This document shows positions 42,798 to 51,633 of a stretch of DNA of 64,000 nucleotides, one piece after another; the stretch's first letter is position 1, and every line of letters starts with the position of its first letter. The notes below the pieces were generated by a model. The model did not search any database, was not told the origin of the DNA, and saw nothing but the letters and a program-made list of their open reading frames with translations. A program made the translations under genes and the position numbers. The stretch lies in contig JAJDWK010000032.1 in the NCBI GenBank assembly GCA_022825675.1, positions 141,076-205,075 on the forward strand. Direction: 5' to 3'. This DNA comes from Anaerolineae bacterium (GTDB taxonomy: Bacteria > Chloroflexota > Anaerolineae > Aggregatilineales > Phototrophicaceae).

Positions 42798-44747
42798 TTA
42801 GCAGCTTCTAACCCACACGCGCATTTCGCCTGGCTCACGATTCGCCCAGAGATAATAGGGGATTGCCCTGAATGTGAAGCGGGAATCCGCAATGTTGACC
42901 TGGCTGCGATGTCGATAGAGCGCGCTGCTGCCATCAGAGCGCTCGCTGCGCAGCGCTTCTCCGGTTATCACCGAGACGCCGCCAAAGAGCGCAGTATCAA
43001 ATGCCGCTTCCAGCTTAACCTCCGCCGGGATTTGCACATTTGCCAGTTGCGGTCCGTTGTCAGTTTCTTCCAGGCAGTATAGCAAGGGTCCGCGCTGCAG
43101 CGCTATCTGCCCCGCCGTCTGGCGGATATTGGGGTGTGGCAGAACGCGCTCAACCGGCATCGAGAGCTTCAGCTCTACCGAGTCGCCCGCCGCCCACTCC
43201 CGCGCCAAGACGACATAGCCTTTTTCAGCAAGCAGTGACTGCGCCTCGCCATTCACCGCCAGCTGAAAATCATAGCACCAGTCGGGAATGCGCAGCGCCA
43301 GTTCAAACGGCAGCGGCTCGTCAACTTGCACGGCGAAGCTGATGGCGCCATTCCAGGGGTACTGTGTCGACTGCTTCAGCTCAAGCGCGCGTCCAGCTAC
43401 ATCCAGCGTCACCGAATTGTCGTGATACAGGTGCACATAGACGCGCTCGCCCGCCTGCGAATAGCTGTAGTCGCCGATGCTGGCGATGAGCCGCGAGATA
43501 TTGGGCGGGCAACAGGGGCAGAAAAACCAGGGCACGCGGCGATATTGCCCCGCCTCCAGGGTATCGTGCCAGCGCCCCTGCGGGTTGACCCCGGGGTATG
43601 CCGTCAGCGGATTCGCGTAGAAGAACTCGTCGCCAGAATGCGAGATGCCGCTCAAAGACGAGTTGTAGATAGCGCGCTCCATGATGTCGATATAACGCCC
43701 ATCGGGATCGAGATGGAACATGCGCTGCCCCCAAAAAGCCAGCGCAATCGCGGCGCAGGTCTCGCAATAGGCAGTTTCGTTGGGCATATCGTAAGCGAAG
43801 GTGAAGCCCTCGTTGTGGTGGGATGGTCCCACGCCGCCATGCACATACATCTGCTGCTGGGTGAGGTCGTCCCAGAGCAGCCGCGAAAGCCGAAGCAGCT
43901 CCGCATCATCTGTTTCCAGCGCGACATCGGCGATGCCGGCATAGAGATAGCAGGCGCGCACGGAATGCCCATTCGCCTCGGTATGCTCACGCACCGGGGC
44001 ATGCGCTTGACAGTAGCGATAGGTTTTCGCCCAATAGTCATCGCGGCTTTCCCCGCGCTCGGTGGCTTCCCAATCGTAATAATGCGGCGCTTGACCGCGC
44101 TCGTCGATGAAATATTTCGCCAACTTCAAATAGCGCTTTTCGCCAGTTTCTCGATAGAGCTTCACCAGCGCCAGCTCAATTTCCGGGTGGCCCGGGTAGC
44201 CGCGCAGCTTGCCATCATCACTGCCGAAAGTGTCGTCAATGCAATCGGCAAAGCGGCTGAGGACTTCTAGCAGCTTGCCATCGCCAGTCGCTTGCATATA
44301 GGCTACCGCGCCTTCGATGAGGTGGCCCGCATTGTAAAGCTCATGCCAATCGCGCAGGTTCGCCCACCTTCCCGCCGGCTCCAGGAGCGGGAAATAAGTG
44401 TTGAGATAGCCGTCTTCCTGCTGGGCGCTTTCGATAGCCGCGATGACAGCATCCGCCTGCGCTTTGAGCGCCGCGTCCGGGTGCGTGCTCAAGCTGTAGG
44501 CGACCGCTTCCAGCCACTTGCCGGTATCCGAATCCCAGAACATGTGCACCACCGAGCGCTCTCGCGGGATTTCGTGGGTGCGGACGCCGCTCCATGCCGC
44601 CAGGCGCCCCGTCTCTTCCAACTTTTGATAGATGGCGGGGATTGTTATTTCACGGTTCACCCGTTGCCGCTCCGCCCAGAAGCCGTCGCGGATTGCCACC
44701 TGCCGCAGCGTGACCGGAGCAAGACGAGCCGCAACCTTAGCATCCAT
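42798..44747 (-). CDS. Beta-L-arabinofuranosidase, GH127
   Basis: A 649-residue GH127 (DUF1680) protein with an alpha/alpha barrel followed by beta-sandwiches. The zinc/cysteine centre known from Bifidobacterium HypBA1 is recognisable: a glutamate in SHHNEGFTFAYD (E313), ETC at 329-331, and the cysteine pair in FFCPCCPPNISR (C412/C413), one of which should be the nucleophile. It removes beta-L-arabinofuranose, as found in plant extensin-type glycans. There is no signal peptide, so it is cytoplasmic. GGGAGG stands before the ATG. It is the first gene of its operon, behind a near-consensus promoter, and is followed after 74 bases by the Tat-type binding protein. Confidence 0.93.
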   Translation of the reverse strand: MDAKVAARLAPVTLRQVAIRDGFWAERQRVNREITIPAIYQKLEETGRLAAWSGVRTHEIPRERSVVHMFWDSDTGKWLEAVAYSLSTHPDAALKAQADAVIAAIESAQQEDGYLNTYFPLLEPAGRWANLRDWHELYNAGHLIEGAVAYMQATGDGKLLEVLSRFADCIDDTFGSDDGKLRGYPGHPEIELALVKLYRETGEKRYLKLAKYFIDERGQAPHYYDWEATERGESRDDYWAKTYRYCQAHAPVREHTEANGHSVRACYLYAGIADVALETDDAELLRLSRLLWDDLTQQQMYVHGGVGPSHHNEGFTFAYDMPNETAYCETCAAIALAFWGQRMFHLDPDGRYIDIMERAIYNSSLSGISHSGDEFFYANPLTAYPGVNPQGRWHDTLEAGQYRRVPWFFCPCCPPNISRLIASIGDYSYSQAGERVYVHLYHDNSVTLDVAGRALELKQSTQYPWNGAISFAVQVDEPLPFELALRIPDWCYDFQLAVNGEAQSLLAEKGYVVLAREWAAGDSVELKLSMPVERVLPHPNIRQTAGQIALQRGPLLYCLEETDNGPQLANVQIPAEVKLEAAFDTALFGGVSVITGEALRSERSDGSSALYRHRSQVNIADSRFTFRAIPYYLWANREPGEMRVWVRSC

Positions 44748-44787
44748 AAGGACCTCCCATCAGCGCATTTCTGCCTAGCGCAAATGG

Positions 44788-44816
44788 AGCATATCGCACA
44801 GGGGATTGCCTGTCAA
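44788..44816 (-). promoter_or_regulatory. Near-consensus promoter of the GH127 operon
   Basis: Minus strand TTGACA (44811-44816), 17 bases, TATGCT (44788-44793), about 40 bases before the GH127 ATG. The tRNA gene ends about 90 bases upstream. Confidence 0.72.
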
Positions 44817-44906
44817 ATTTGGTGAGAATTTGGAGTGGTTACTTCAATTGGGGAAAAGAAAACCGCTCGCAGAATGCAAGAGGTTTCAGGCACACACTGT
44901 ATTCTG

Positions 44907-44979
44907 TAGCCCCTACGGGACTCGAACCCGTGTCTCCACCTTGAAAGGGTGGCATCCTAGGCCGCTAGACGAAGGGGCC
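44907..44979 (-). tRNA. tRNA-Glu (anticodon UUC)
   Basis: A 73-base cloverleaf on the minus strand. The acceptor arms GGCCCCT and AGGGGCT pair with a terminal G-U. The anticodon stem is CCACC/GGTGG with loop CTTTCAA, giving anticodon TTC (44943-44945). The T-loop is GGTTCGAGTCC. The discriminator base is A, and CCA is not encoded. It has its own promoter at 44999-45027. Confidence 0.96.
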
Positions 44980-44998
44980 GCCACGACCAACTGCGAGC

Positions 44999-45027
44999 AG
45001 TATACAAGAGGCGGGCGCGCCCGTCAA
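44999..45027 (-). promoter_or_regulatory. tRNA-Glu promoter
   Basis: Minus strand TTGACG (45022-45027), 17 bases, TATACT (44999-45004), 20 bases before the tRNA 5' end. Position and spacing are ideal for a stable-RNA promoter. Confidence 0.75.
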
Positions 45028-45047
45028 GATTTATTTTTCACTGCCGC

Positions 45048-45767
45048 TTACCCCGACCTCTCTGGCAGGAAACGGGCAAATCGTTCCCTATCGCCGGGGC
45101 GCAGCAAACCCATCTGCTCGCGATAGGTGACCAGCTTCTCAATCTGCTGGGGCGGGATGCCGCTTAAGCTGCCACCCAACTGCAGGGCGCGGTGCAGAAT
45201 GGTCGCGCTGTGCTCCAGCGATTCCAGCATCAAGTAGGCGGTCCAAAGGTCCGCCGCCACCGTGAGCGAGCCGTGATTCGACAGCATAATCGCATCATGC
45301 TCGCGGATGAGCTGGGTGATGGCTTGCTGGTTTTCCACGCTGGATGGGGTGGAATAGGGCGCAGTCGGCACCAAGCCCAGCAGCACAACCATCTCGGGGA
45401 TGATGCACTGCTGGAAATCGAATCCAGCCAAAGTCAAGGCGACCGCTGTCGGCGGATGAGCGTGCACAACGCCATGTACATCAGCGCGCTGGCGATAGCA
45501 TTCGAGGTGCATCGCGCTCTCGGAAGTGGGTTTCAGGCTTGCGTTCGCCGCGGTTGGGCTGTCGACCCGGTCGCCATCCAGGTTGACGATGAGCAATTGC
45601 TGCGGCTTTAAGAAGCCGGTCGCCAAGCCACTGGGGCTGACGAGGATGCGCTCGGCATCCATACGCAGGCTGATGTTGCCAGCGGTGCCATCGATATAGC
45701 CTTGCTGGTGCATCAGCCTGCCGACGCGACAGATGAGTTCCCGCTGGGCGCTTTCGGATTGTGGCAT
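45048..45767 (-). CDS. Class II aldolase/adducin family protein
   Basis: A 239-residue class II aldolase-fold protein, like L-fuculose-phosphate aldolase or L-ribulose-5-phosphate 4-epimerase. Typical features are GYIDGTAGNISLRM, ILVSPSGLATG, the zinc ligands in VVHAHPPTAVAL, and LSNHGSLTVAADL with the third histidine. The zinc enzyme cleaves or epimerises phosphorylated sugars. The exact substrate is open; a link to arabinose metabolism is possible but not shown. GGAGGGG precedes the ATG. It lies downstream of the small zinc-ribbon gene and signal peptidase I on the same strand. Confidence 0.88.
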   Translation of the reverse strand: MPQSESAQRELICRVGRLMHQQGYIDGTAGNISLRMDAERILVSPSGLATGFLKPQQLLIVNLDGDRVDSPTAANASLKPTSESAMHLECYRQRADVHGVVHAHPPTAVALTLAGFDFQQCIIPEMVVLLGLVPTAPYSTPSSVENQQAITQLIREHDAIMLSNHGSLTVAADLWTAYLMLESLEHSATILHRALQLGGSLSGIPPQQIEKLVTYREQMGLLRPGDRERFARFLPERSG

Positions 45768-45820
45768 TTCCCCTCCGCCTCTATGCGGCTGGATGCCGCA
45801 GCTGCTTTCGGGCAGTGCAG

Positions 45821-46096
45821 CTAGCCCGAGCCACCGCCATACGGTGTTCCGCGCTCTGGCGCGGGCGGCGCTGATACCTCTTCCTGCTGCTCATCATAGA
45901 GCTCTTGCCAAGGCAGGTCCTGTACCGCTTTTGTGAACTCCACAAAGCGGCACACATCGCAGATGTAGGCCGGGATATTGGGGATGCACAGGAGGAGCCC
46001 GTGATAGACATCGGCGATTGTGGTCGTCTGTAAAGTACAGCGCCCAACTGTACAGCGGGGACAGGCGAAGCTATGAGTAGGAGTATTCGATTCCAT
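45821..46096 (-). CDS. Small YgiT-type zinc-ribbon protein
   Basis: A 91-residue protein with two CxxC pairs, ACPRCTVGRC and YICDVCRFVEF, separated by about 30 residues, as in the YgiT/MqsA-type zinc-finger family. The tail (EEVSAPPAPERGTPYGGGSG) is disordered and glycine-rich. In other genomes such domains are antitoxin N-termini or stand-alone proteins beside a small toxin. Here no toxin gene adjoins, and no helix-turn-helix part follows. It lies 12 bases after signal peptidase I and is likely co-transcribed. The function is unknown. Confidence 0.75.
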   Translation of the reverse strand: MESNTPTHSFACPRCTVGRCTLQTTTIADVYHGLLLCIPNIPAYICDVCRFVEFTKAVQDLPWQELYDEQQEEVSAPPAPERGTPYGGGSG

Positions 46097-46108
46097 CGCC
46101 GCTCCGTC

Positions 46109-46687
46109 CTAATTTGGAATTATGCCAATCGCATCGAGCGGGAAGTAGCGGAAGATGACCTGCCCGACGATATTTTCCATAGGCACCGCGTTAAAAACGC
46201 GCGAGTCCTTGCTGTTGTTGCGGTTGTCGCCCATCACGAAGTATTCGCCCGCGCCCAGTTCCCAGCTGCGGTCACGGCAGCGCGAGTTGGAAATCCGGCA
46301 GGGTTCCAGCGTATACGGCTCTTCCAGCAGTTCGCCCTCAACATAAACTTGCTGATCGCGCAATTCGACGGTATCCCCCGGTGTGCCGATGATGCGCTTT
46401 ATCAGCATGACGCCGCGCTCGGCTTCCCACGGGTCCAAAGAATTAAAGACGATGATATCGCCCCGCTGCGGCTCCCCAAGAAGATAATGCACACGGCTAA
46501 CCACCAGACGGTCATTGCCAAAAAATGTCGGCTGCATGCTATGACCATCGACCAGCGAGCGCGGGATTGCCAAATCAAAGAGCACGGTCACCGCTATCAC
46601 AAAAACGACAGTGCCGAGTATCTCCGACAGCAAGCCTGGTGATTTCAGTTTTGGGCGAGGCAACGCGCCGGTATGGCTGCTTACCAT
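46109..46687 (-). CDS. lepB: Signal peptidase I
   Basis: A 192-residue S26 signal peptidase. One N-terminal membrane helix is ILGTVVFVIAVTVLFDLAI. The catalytic serine is in VDGHSMQPTFFGND and the lysine in MLIKRIIGTPGDTVEL; the box YFVMGDNRNNSKDSR is complete. It removes signal peptides from exported proteins on the outer face of the membrane, including the binding proteins in this window. The ATG at 46687 is preceded by GAGGGG about 10 bases away. It heads a short unit with the zinc-ribbon and aldolase genes. Confidence 0.96.
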   Translation of the reverse strand: MVSSHTGALPRPKLKSPGLLSEILGTVVFVIAVTVLFDLAIPRSLVDGHSMQPTFFGNDRLVVSRVHYLLGEPQRGDIIVFNSLDPWEAERGVMLIKRIIGTPGDTVELRDQQVYVEGELLEEPYTLEPCRISNSRCRDRSWELGAGEYFVMGDNRNNSKDSRVFNAVPMENIVGQVIFRYFPLDAIGIIPN

Positions 46688-46802
46688 ATAGTGTAGTCCC
46701 CTCAGATGCCTTTCCCGCCAGCGCCAACTGCCATGCGCGCTGCGTGATTATAGGCTCGCTCGGGTATGCTGGCAATGGCAACTATCGCTGGCGCGCCTGC
46801 CA

Positions 46803-48209
46803 TCAGCCGGGCGCTTGCGATTTCGCGCTGGGCAAGCCTTGACGCTGCTCGCGGGCGCGGAAGCTCAGCCGGATGGGCGTTCCTTCAAAGGTATAGGCTT
46901 CGCGGAATTGGTTTTCCAGGTAGCGCTTATAGGTGAAATGCACTTGCGCCGGGTCGTTGACATGGAAGAGTATCAGCGGCGGGTCAGCGCGCACCTGTGA
47001 AGCGTAGAGGAATTTCAGCCGTTTTGTGCCTTTGCCATGCGGCGGATGCTTCTGAATCGCCTCGCGTACTATGCGGTTGACATCGGCGGTCGCCATGCGC
47101 AGGAAACGGGCTTCCCAGACGCGGGTCGCCACCTCCAGCACTTGGTGTATGCGCTGCCCGCCCAGCGCGCTGATAAAGATAATCGGCGCATAGCGCACAA
47201 AATGCAGGCGGTCGCGGATGGAATCGGTGAAAGCGGTCAAGGTGGCGCTGTCTTTTTCGACAGCGTCCCATTTGTTCACCACGATGACCAGGCTCTTGTA
47301 TTCATCGACGATGTAGCCGGCGATATGCTCGTCCTGCTCGGTAACGCCGAGGCTGGCGTCAATCACCAGCAGCGCCACATCCGCGCGGCTGATAGCCCGC
47401 ATCGCCCGCAGAACGCTGAATTTTTCAACCCCAGCCCTGATGCGCCCGCGGCGTCTGATGCCAGCGGTATCGATGAGGGTAACTTTTTCTTTGTACCAAA
47501 CGATGTCGGTATCAATGGCATCGCGCGTGGTGCCAGCCACATCGCTGACGATGGCGCGGTCCTGCCCGATTAGCTTGTTCAGCAGGGTGCTTTTGCCGGC
47601 GTTGGGACGCCCTACAATGGCGATTTTCAGATGGTCATCGTCCAGCTCGTCATCGTCAGCGCTTAGACTGTCGCCGATAGCGGCTATCAAGCTGTCCAGC
47701 AGGTCGCCGACGCCATTGCCATGGATCGCGCTGATGCCAACAACCGTGCCCAAGCCCAAGCCATAGAAGTCATACACTGCGCCAGCCTGCCGGCGGTTGT
47801 CGATTTTGTTGACGGCGACAAGCACCGGCTTGTCCGTGCGCCGCAGGATTTCGACAATCGTTTCGTCAGCGCCAGTTACGCCAGTCTGCCCATCCACCAC
47901 CAGCACACAGGCATCCGCATCGGCGACGGCGATTAGCGCCTGCTCAATGATTTCGCCGACGAAATCGGCGCTGCCTTCCGCCAGCGGGGATTCGTCGCGC
48001 GCGCCGGCGGGCTGATAGATTTCTATGCCGCCCGTATCCACAACCTGGAAGCTGATGCCGTTCCAGAAGGATTCGCCGTAGAGGCGGTCGCGGGTGGTGC
48101 CGGGAATCTCATGCGTTACCGCGAGGCGCTCGCCAACAAGGCGATTAAAAAGCGTACTCTTGCCCACATTCGGACGTCCAACAAGCGCAACAATAGCCTT
48201 CTGCGCCAT
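46803..48209 (-). CDS. der: Ribosome biogenesis GTPase Der (EngA)
   Basis: A 468-residue double-GTPase. The first G domain has GRPNVGKSTLFNRL, DTGGIE and NKID. The second has GRPNAGKSTLLNKL, DTAGIRRRGRI and NKWD. The C-terminal KH-like domain (about 355-450) ends with FEGTPIRLSFRAREQRQ. Der assists assembly of the 50S ribosomal subunit. The length is normal, and GAGGGAAGAG lies before the ATG. A TACAAT element at 48248-48253 on the minus strand may be its -10 box. Confidence 0.98.
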   Translation of the reverse strand: MAQKAIVALVGRPNVGKSTLFNRLVGERLAVTHEIPGTTRDRLYGESFWNGISFQVVDTGGIEIYQPAGARDESPLAEGSADFVGEIIEQALIAVADADACVLVVDGQTGVTGADETIVEILRRTDKPVLVAVNKIDNRRQAGAVYDFYGLGLGTVVGISAIHGNGVGDLLDSLIAAIGDSLSADDDELDDDHLKIAIVGRPNAGKSTLLNKLIGQDRAIVSDVAGTTRDAIDTDIVWYKEKVTLIDTAGIRRRGRIRAGVEKFSVLRAMRAISRADVALLVIDASLGVTEQDEHIAGYIVDEYKSLVIVVNKWDAVEKDSATLTAFTDSIRDRLHFVRYAPIIFISALGGQRIHQVLEVATRVWEARFLRMATADVNRIVREAIQKHPPHGKGTKRLKFLYASQVRADPPLILFHVNDPAQVHFTYKRYLENQFREAYTFEGTPIRLSFRAREQRQGLPSAKSQAPG

Positions 48210-48298
48210 GGCGGCTCTTCCCTCACATCGTCAGCTGTATCCCCCGCATTGTAGCCGCCCGCGCTGGCGCGCGGAAGGGAAAACAGCGCTGACGCGGC

Positions 48299-49603
48299 TT
48301 ATGCCGATGGCTCTTCCGCATTCTCAGTGGCTTCGGCGGCGGCGGATTCTTCTGGCGGCGCGCTAATCTCTACATTCAGCACCGCGGGGGACAGCGACAC
48401 ATTGTCTTCGCTCAATTCGCCGCTGGTGATAGAAATTGCCGGCGACAAATCGTAGACGCCAGGCTCCAGCCCCGCCACATCCACCAGCAGCTGAACATCC
48501 TCAAAGGTGAGCGCCTCGACCTGCAGAACGGGACCGGTAACAATGGCGGACACCGTTTTGGGCACGATAGACACGGTGCTGCCAGCAGGCGCGCCGATAT
48601 GCCCAACTTCGATATTGTCTATCTGCCAGGAATCAATATCCGCCAAAATTTCTATCGACACCAAAATTGTGCTGTCGCCGCCCATAACAAAGAGGTCTTC
48701 ATCCGGCAGCTGCACGGGGACGCGGGCGACAAAGTCCTCTTCCGGCGCTTCCAGGGTTATCGGCTCGGTATACAAGACATCAGCGACAGCCTCGAGATTT
48801 TCGGGCGCGCCGCTGATGAAAAGCAGGGAGGGTTCGTTGCTGACCGACTTGATGGAAAAGCCCTCGGGCAGGGTTTCCAGGCGCACATCGGGGCGCACAA
48901 ATACCTGCTTCACATCATCCCGCCGCGTGACGCTCACGGAAACGGTGGCAGTCTGCGGCTCGACGGCGACATCGGCGACGCGATTGCCGTCCGCGTCAAC
49001 CGCCCACAGCCGCAAACTCATTGATACAGGATTGCGCCTGGCGGAAAGGTCGAGGTCGCCGCGCACCGCCACCACTTGCGAGACTTTGCTGGCGGCACCG
49101 CTGATGCGCGCCTCAGCGATATCCAATTCCGGCTCGCCGTGGATATAGCCCAGCGGCGGCGGACTGCTCAATTCAATTTGGATGCCGCGCGCATGCACTT
49201 CTTTCGGCTCGAGCTCGACGGTAATCTGCGAGGGCGATGTCTGCCATGCCAGCCGGCGGATGCTGCCAGAATCGGCGCTGGAGACGGTTACATCAAGCGG
49301 TACACTGTGCACGCCGGGACCCAAGCGGGAGAGATCGGCGCGCACTTCGATATCATCAGAGCGGCGGGAGGACACCGTCGCCTGCGAGCCTTGCAGCGTG
49401 ACCGAGACAAACTTGGTCGAGCTGCTGGTAATCTCAGCCTCATCGCCCAGGTCAAAGCGAATCGGGATGCCAGAAAAGGAGCGGCGGTCGATCGGGTCCG
49501 AAGAAGTAACGGCGATGTACCAGAACCCGGTCGCCACCAGCGCGGAGACCACCAACCATAACAGATTGCCGCTCTTATCCGAGCCGAGCCAACGTCGTAT
49601 CAT
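48299..49603 (-). CDS. cdaR: YbbR-domain protein, CdaA regulator
   Basis: A 434-residue protein with one N-terminal membrane helix (LLWLVVSALVATGFWYIAV) and about four YbbR-like beta-repeats, each around 80-90 residues (for example IPIRFDLGDEAEITSSSTKF). The last 15 residues are Glu/Ala-rich. CdaR proteins bind and regulate the diadenylate cyclase CdaA. The start codon overlaps the cdaA stop as ATGA, so the two are translated together. The repeats should lie outside the membrane. Confidence 0.9.
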   Translation of the reverse strand: MIRRWLGSDKSGNLLWLVVSALVATGFWYIAVTSSDPIDRRSFSGIPIRFDLGDEAEITSSSTKFVSVTLQGSQATVSSRRSDDIEVRADLSRLGPGVHSVPLDVTVSSADSGSIRRLAWQTSPSQITVELEPKEVHARGIQIELSSPPPLGYIHGEPELDIAEARISGAASKVSQVVAVRGDLDLSARRNPVSMSLRLWAVDADGNRVADVAVEPQTATVSVSVTRRDDVKQVFVRPDVRLETLPEGFSIKSVSNEPSLLFISGAPENLEAVADVLYTEPITLEAPEEDFVARVPVQLPDEDLFVMGGDSTILVSIEILADIDSWQIDNIEVGHIGAPAGSTVSIVPKTVSAIVTGPVLQVEALTFEDVQLLVDVAGLEPGVYDLSPAISITSGELSEDNVSLSPAVLNVEISAPPEESAAAEATENAEEPSA

Positions 49604-50475
49604 CCTCGAGCCTGTTGATTAGAGAGCACTTGCACCCGCACCCGCAGCTCCGCCAGCATATCGCGCAGGCGCCCGCTGCCGCGCAAGGTGGCTTCTACGC
49701 TGGGACCGTAATAGGCGTTCAAAATCAGCCGCAGCCGCTGCGAATCCAAATCGAGTATCATGCGGCCGCTGTTCGCTACCGATATTTTGCCCGTCTCTTC
49801 CGACACGATGACGCAGAGGGCATCCCCCACCTCGCTAATGCCGACCGCCGCCCGATGCCTCGTGCCCAAATTGGGGTCGGGGAGATTGCGGCTTGCCGTA
49901 ATCGGCAATACGCTCGAGGCGGAAGCGACCCGCCCGCTGTTGGAGATGATTACCGCGCCATCATGCAATTCGGTTTTGGGCCAAAACACCGTCGCCAGCA
50001 AGTCTGAAGTAACAATGCCATCAAGCTGGATGCCGGTGCGAATGTATTCTTGCAAGCTGCTGTTGCGCTGCAGCACAATCAAAGCGCCATGGCGGCGCGC
50101 GGACAATTTCTCCACCGCGGCGCAAATCTCGCTGATGACGGCAACGCGCATCTCTTGTGGTGCCAAGCGCGAACCAAAGACAGAGCCGCGCCCCAACCGT
50201 TCCAAGACGCTGCGAATCTCTGGCTGAAAGATGACGGGAATCGCGATGACAAAGGCGGTTAAACTATTTGTCAGCAGCCAGCTCACGGCTTCCAACTGGA
50301 AAAGCGCCGCGACTGAAATGGTGCCGATGACAACCAATGCGATGCCACGAAACAGCGCCACCGCCTGCGTGCCGCGGAACATAAAGGTGATGCTGTAGAT
50401 GAGCAGGGTAACGATGCCAATATCAACAACATCGCGCAGTTCGAGGCTTTCCAATATGAGCAGGATTTGTTCCAC
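49600..50475 (-). CDS. cdaA: Diadenylate cyclase CdaA
   Basis: A 291-residue membrane diadenylate cyclase. The first about 90 residues hold three helices (IGIVTLLIYSITFMF, GIALVVIGTISVAALF, SLTAFVIAIPVIF). The DisA_N catalytic domain has the DGA motif in LHDGAVIISNSG and RHR in LGTRHRAAVGISE. It makes cyclic di-AMP from two ATP. The arrangement cdaA-cdaR is conserved across many Gram-positive bacteria and Chloroflexota; a glmM gene is not adjacent here. Confidence 0.96.
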   Translation of the reverse strand: MEQILLILESLELRDVVDIGIVTLLIYSITFMFRGTQAVALFRGIALVVIGTISVAALFQLEAVSWLLTNSLTAFVIAIPVIFQPEIRSVLERLGRGSVFGSRLAPQEMRVAVISEICAAVEKLSARRHGALIVLQRNSSLQEYIRTGIQLDGIVTSDLLATVFWPKTELHDGAVIISNSGRVASASSVLPITASRNLPDPNLGTRHRAAVGISEVGDALCVIVSEETGKISVANSGRMILDLDSQRLRLILNAYYGPSVEATLRGSGRLRDMLAELRVRVQVLSNQQARG

Positions 50476-50661
50476 AAGCCTTGCCTATTTTCGCAAGCGC
50501 GGCAACACTCCGCGCATGACACAAGCTGCAAGGGCGCAGCCAGCTATATTCGCCAGTTTCCGTATACAGTGTACCACTATCGCCAGACGCATGCTCTTAA
50601 TAGCGCCGTAATCTCGGGATGATTCAGCAATGAGCGCGAGCGCGAGAGGCGCAGGAGATGC

Positions 50662-51579
50662 TTAAGCCAGCAGGCGGGCGAGAATGGCTTTCTGCAGGTG
50701 CATGCGGTTCTCCGCCTGTTCAAACACGCGGGAGCGCGGACCATCCATCATCTCGTCCGTGATTTCGTCGCCGCGATGCGCGGGCAAGCAGTGCATCACG
50801 ACAGCAGTTGGCTTGGCGGCGCGCAGCAAATCCGCATTCACTTGAAAGGCGTGGAATTCGCTGGCGCGTTCGCCGGCTTCCGCCTCCTGCCCCATGCTGA
50901 CCCAGGTGTCGGTATACACGACATCAGCCGCCGCCACCGCCAGCTGCGGGCGCGTGTGCATCTCGATTATGGTGCCGTTGCGCGCCGCTACCGCCTGGGC
51001 TTGCTCGCGGATATGCGCCTTCATCTCATAACCTTCGGGCGTGGCGATGCTGAAAGTCATGCCGAAGTGGGCGCAAGCCAAGGCGACTGAAGCGGCGACA
51101 TTGTTGCCGTCGCCGACAAATGCCAGTTTGAGACCATTTAATGCGCCAAATTGCTCGCGCACCGTCAGCATATCCGCCAGCGCCTGGCAAGGGTGATAAT
51201 CGTCGCTCAGCCCGTTGATGACGGGCACCCGCGAATGCCGCGCCATTGTAACAACATCGGCATGGTCGTAGACTCGCGCCATGATGCCATGCACATAGCT
51301 GGACAAAACGCGCGCCACATCGGGCACGCTCTCGCGAACGCCCAAGCCGATTTCATTTGGACCCAGCATGATGGCGCTGCCGCCGAGCTGCTTCATGCCC
51401 ATTTCGAAAGAAACTCGGGTGCGCAGGGACGGCTTCTGAAAGACCATGCCCAGCGTTTTTCCATGTAATATCGCCGCGTTGCCGCCGCCGCGCCATTCCG
51501 CCTTTAAGCGCAGCGCCAATTCCATCAAATCCTGCAGCTCGGCGGTCGTACAATTTGCCAGATCCAAAAAATGCTTCAT
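50662..51579 (-). CDS. argF: Ornithine carbamoyltransferase
   Basis: A 305-residue carbamoyltransferase. The carbamoyl-phosphate motif is KPSLRTRVSFEMGM, the SMG loop is DTWVSMGQEAE, and HCLPAHRGDEITDEM is the ornithine/carbamoyl site. It makes citrulline in arginine synthesis. The ATG at 51579 gives the usual N-terminus KHFLDLANCTTAEL; in-frame ATGs upstream would add an atypical extension. AAGGA lies 11 bases upstream. No other arginine genes are nearby. Confidence 0.96.
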   Translation of the reverse strand: MKHFLDLANCTTAELQDLMELALRLKAEWRGGGNAAILHGKTLGMVFQKPSLRTRVSFEMGMKQLGGSAIMLGPNEIGLGVRESVPDVARVLSSYVHGIMARVYDHADVVTMARHSRVPVINGLSDDYHPCQALADMLTVREQFGALNGLKLAFVGDGNNVAASVALACAHFGMTFSIATPEGYEMKAHIREQAQAVAARNGTIIEMHTRPQLAVAAADVVYTDTWVSMGQEAEAGERASEFHAFQVNADLLRAAKPTAVVMHCLPAHRGDEITDEMMDGPRSRVFEQAENRMHLQKAILARLLA

Positions 51580-51633
51580 GCAGGGTCTTATCCTTGTGTA
51601 CATGTTTATACCCATACGCGTGAGCGATTGCGC

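Noticed and set aside
43326..44270. Plus-strand ORF of 314 residues opposite GH127
   Set aside because: Antisense shadow; the GH127 cysteine/glutamate centre is on the minus strand.
44907..44979. tRNA-Glu as an integration attachment site
   Set aside because: No integrase, no duplicated tRNA 3' end and no mobile genes on either side.
45821..46687. Toxin-antitoxin module formed by the zinc-ribbon protein and its neighbour
   Set aside because: The neighbours are signal peptidase I and an aldolase; no small toxin gene is present.
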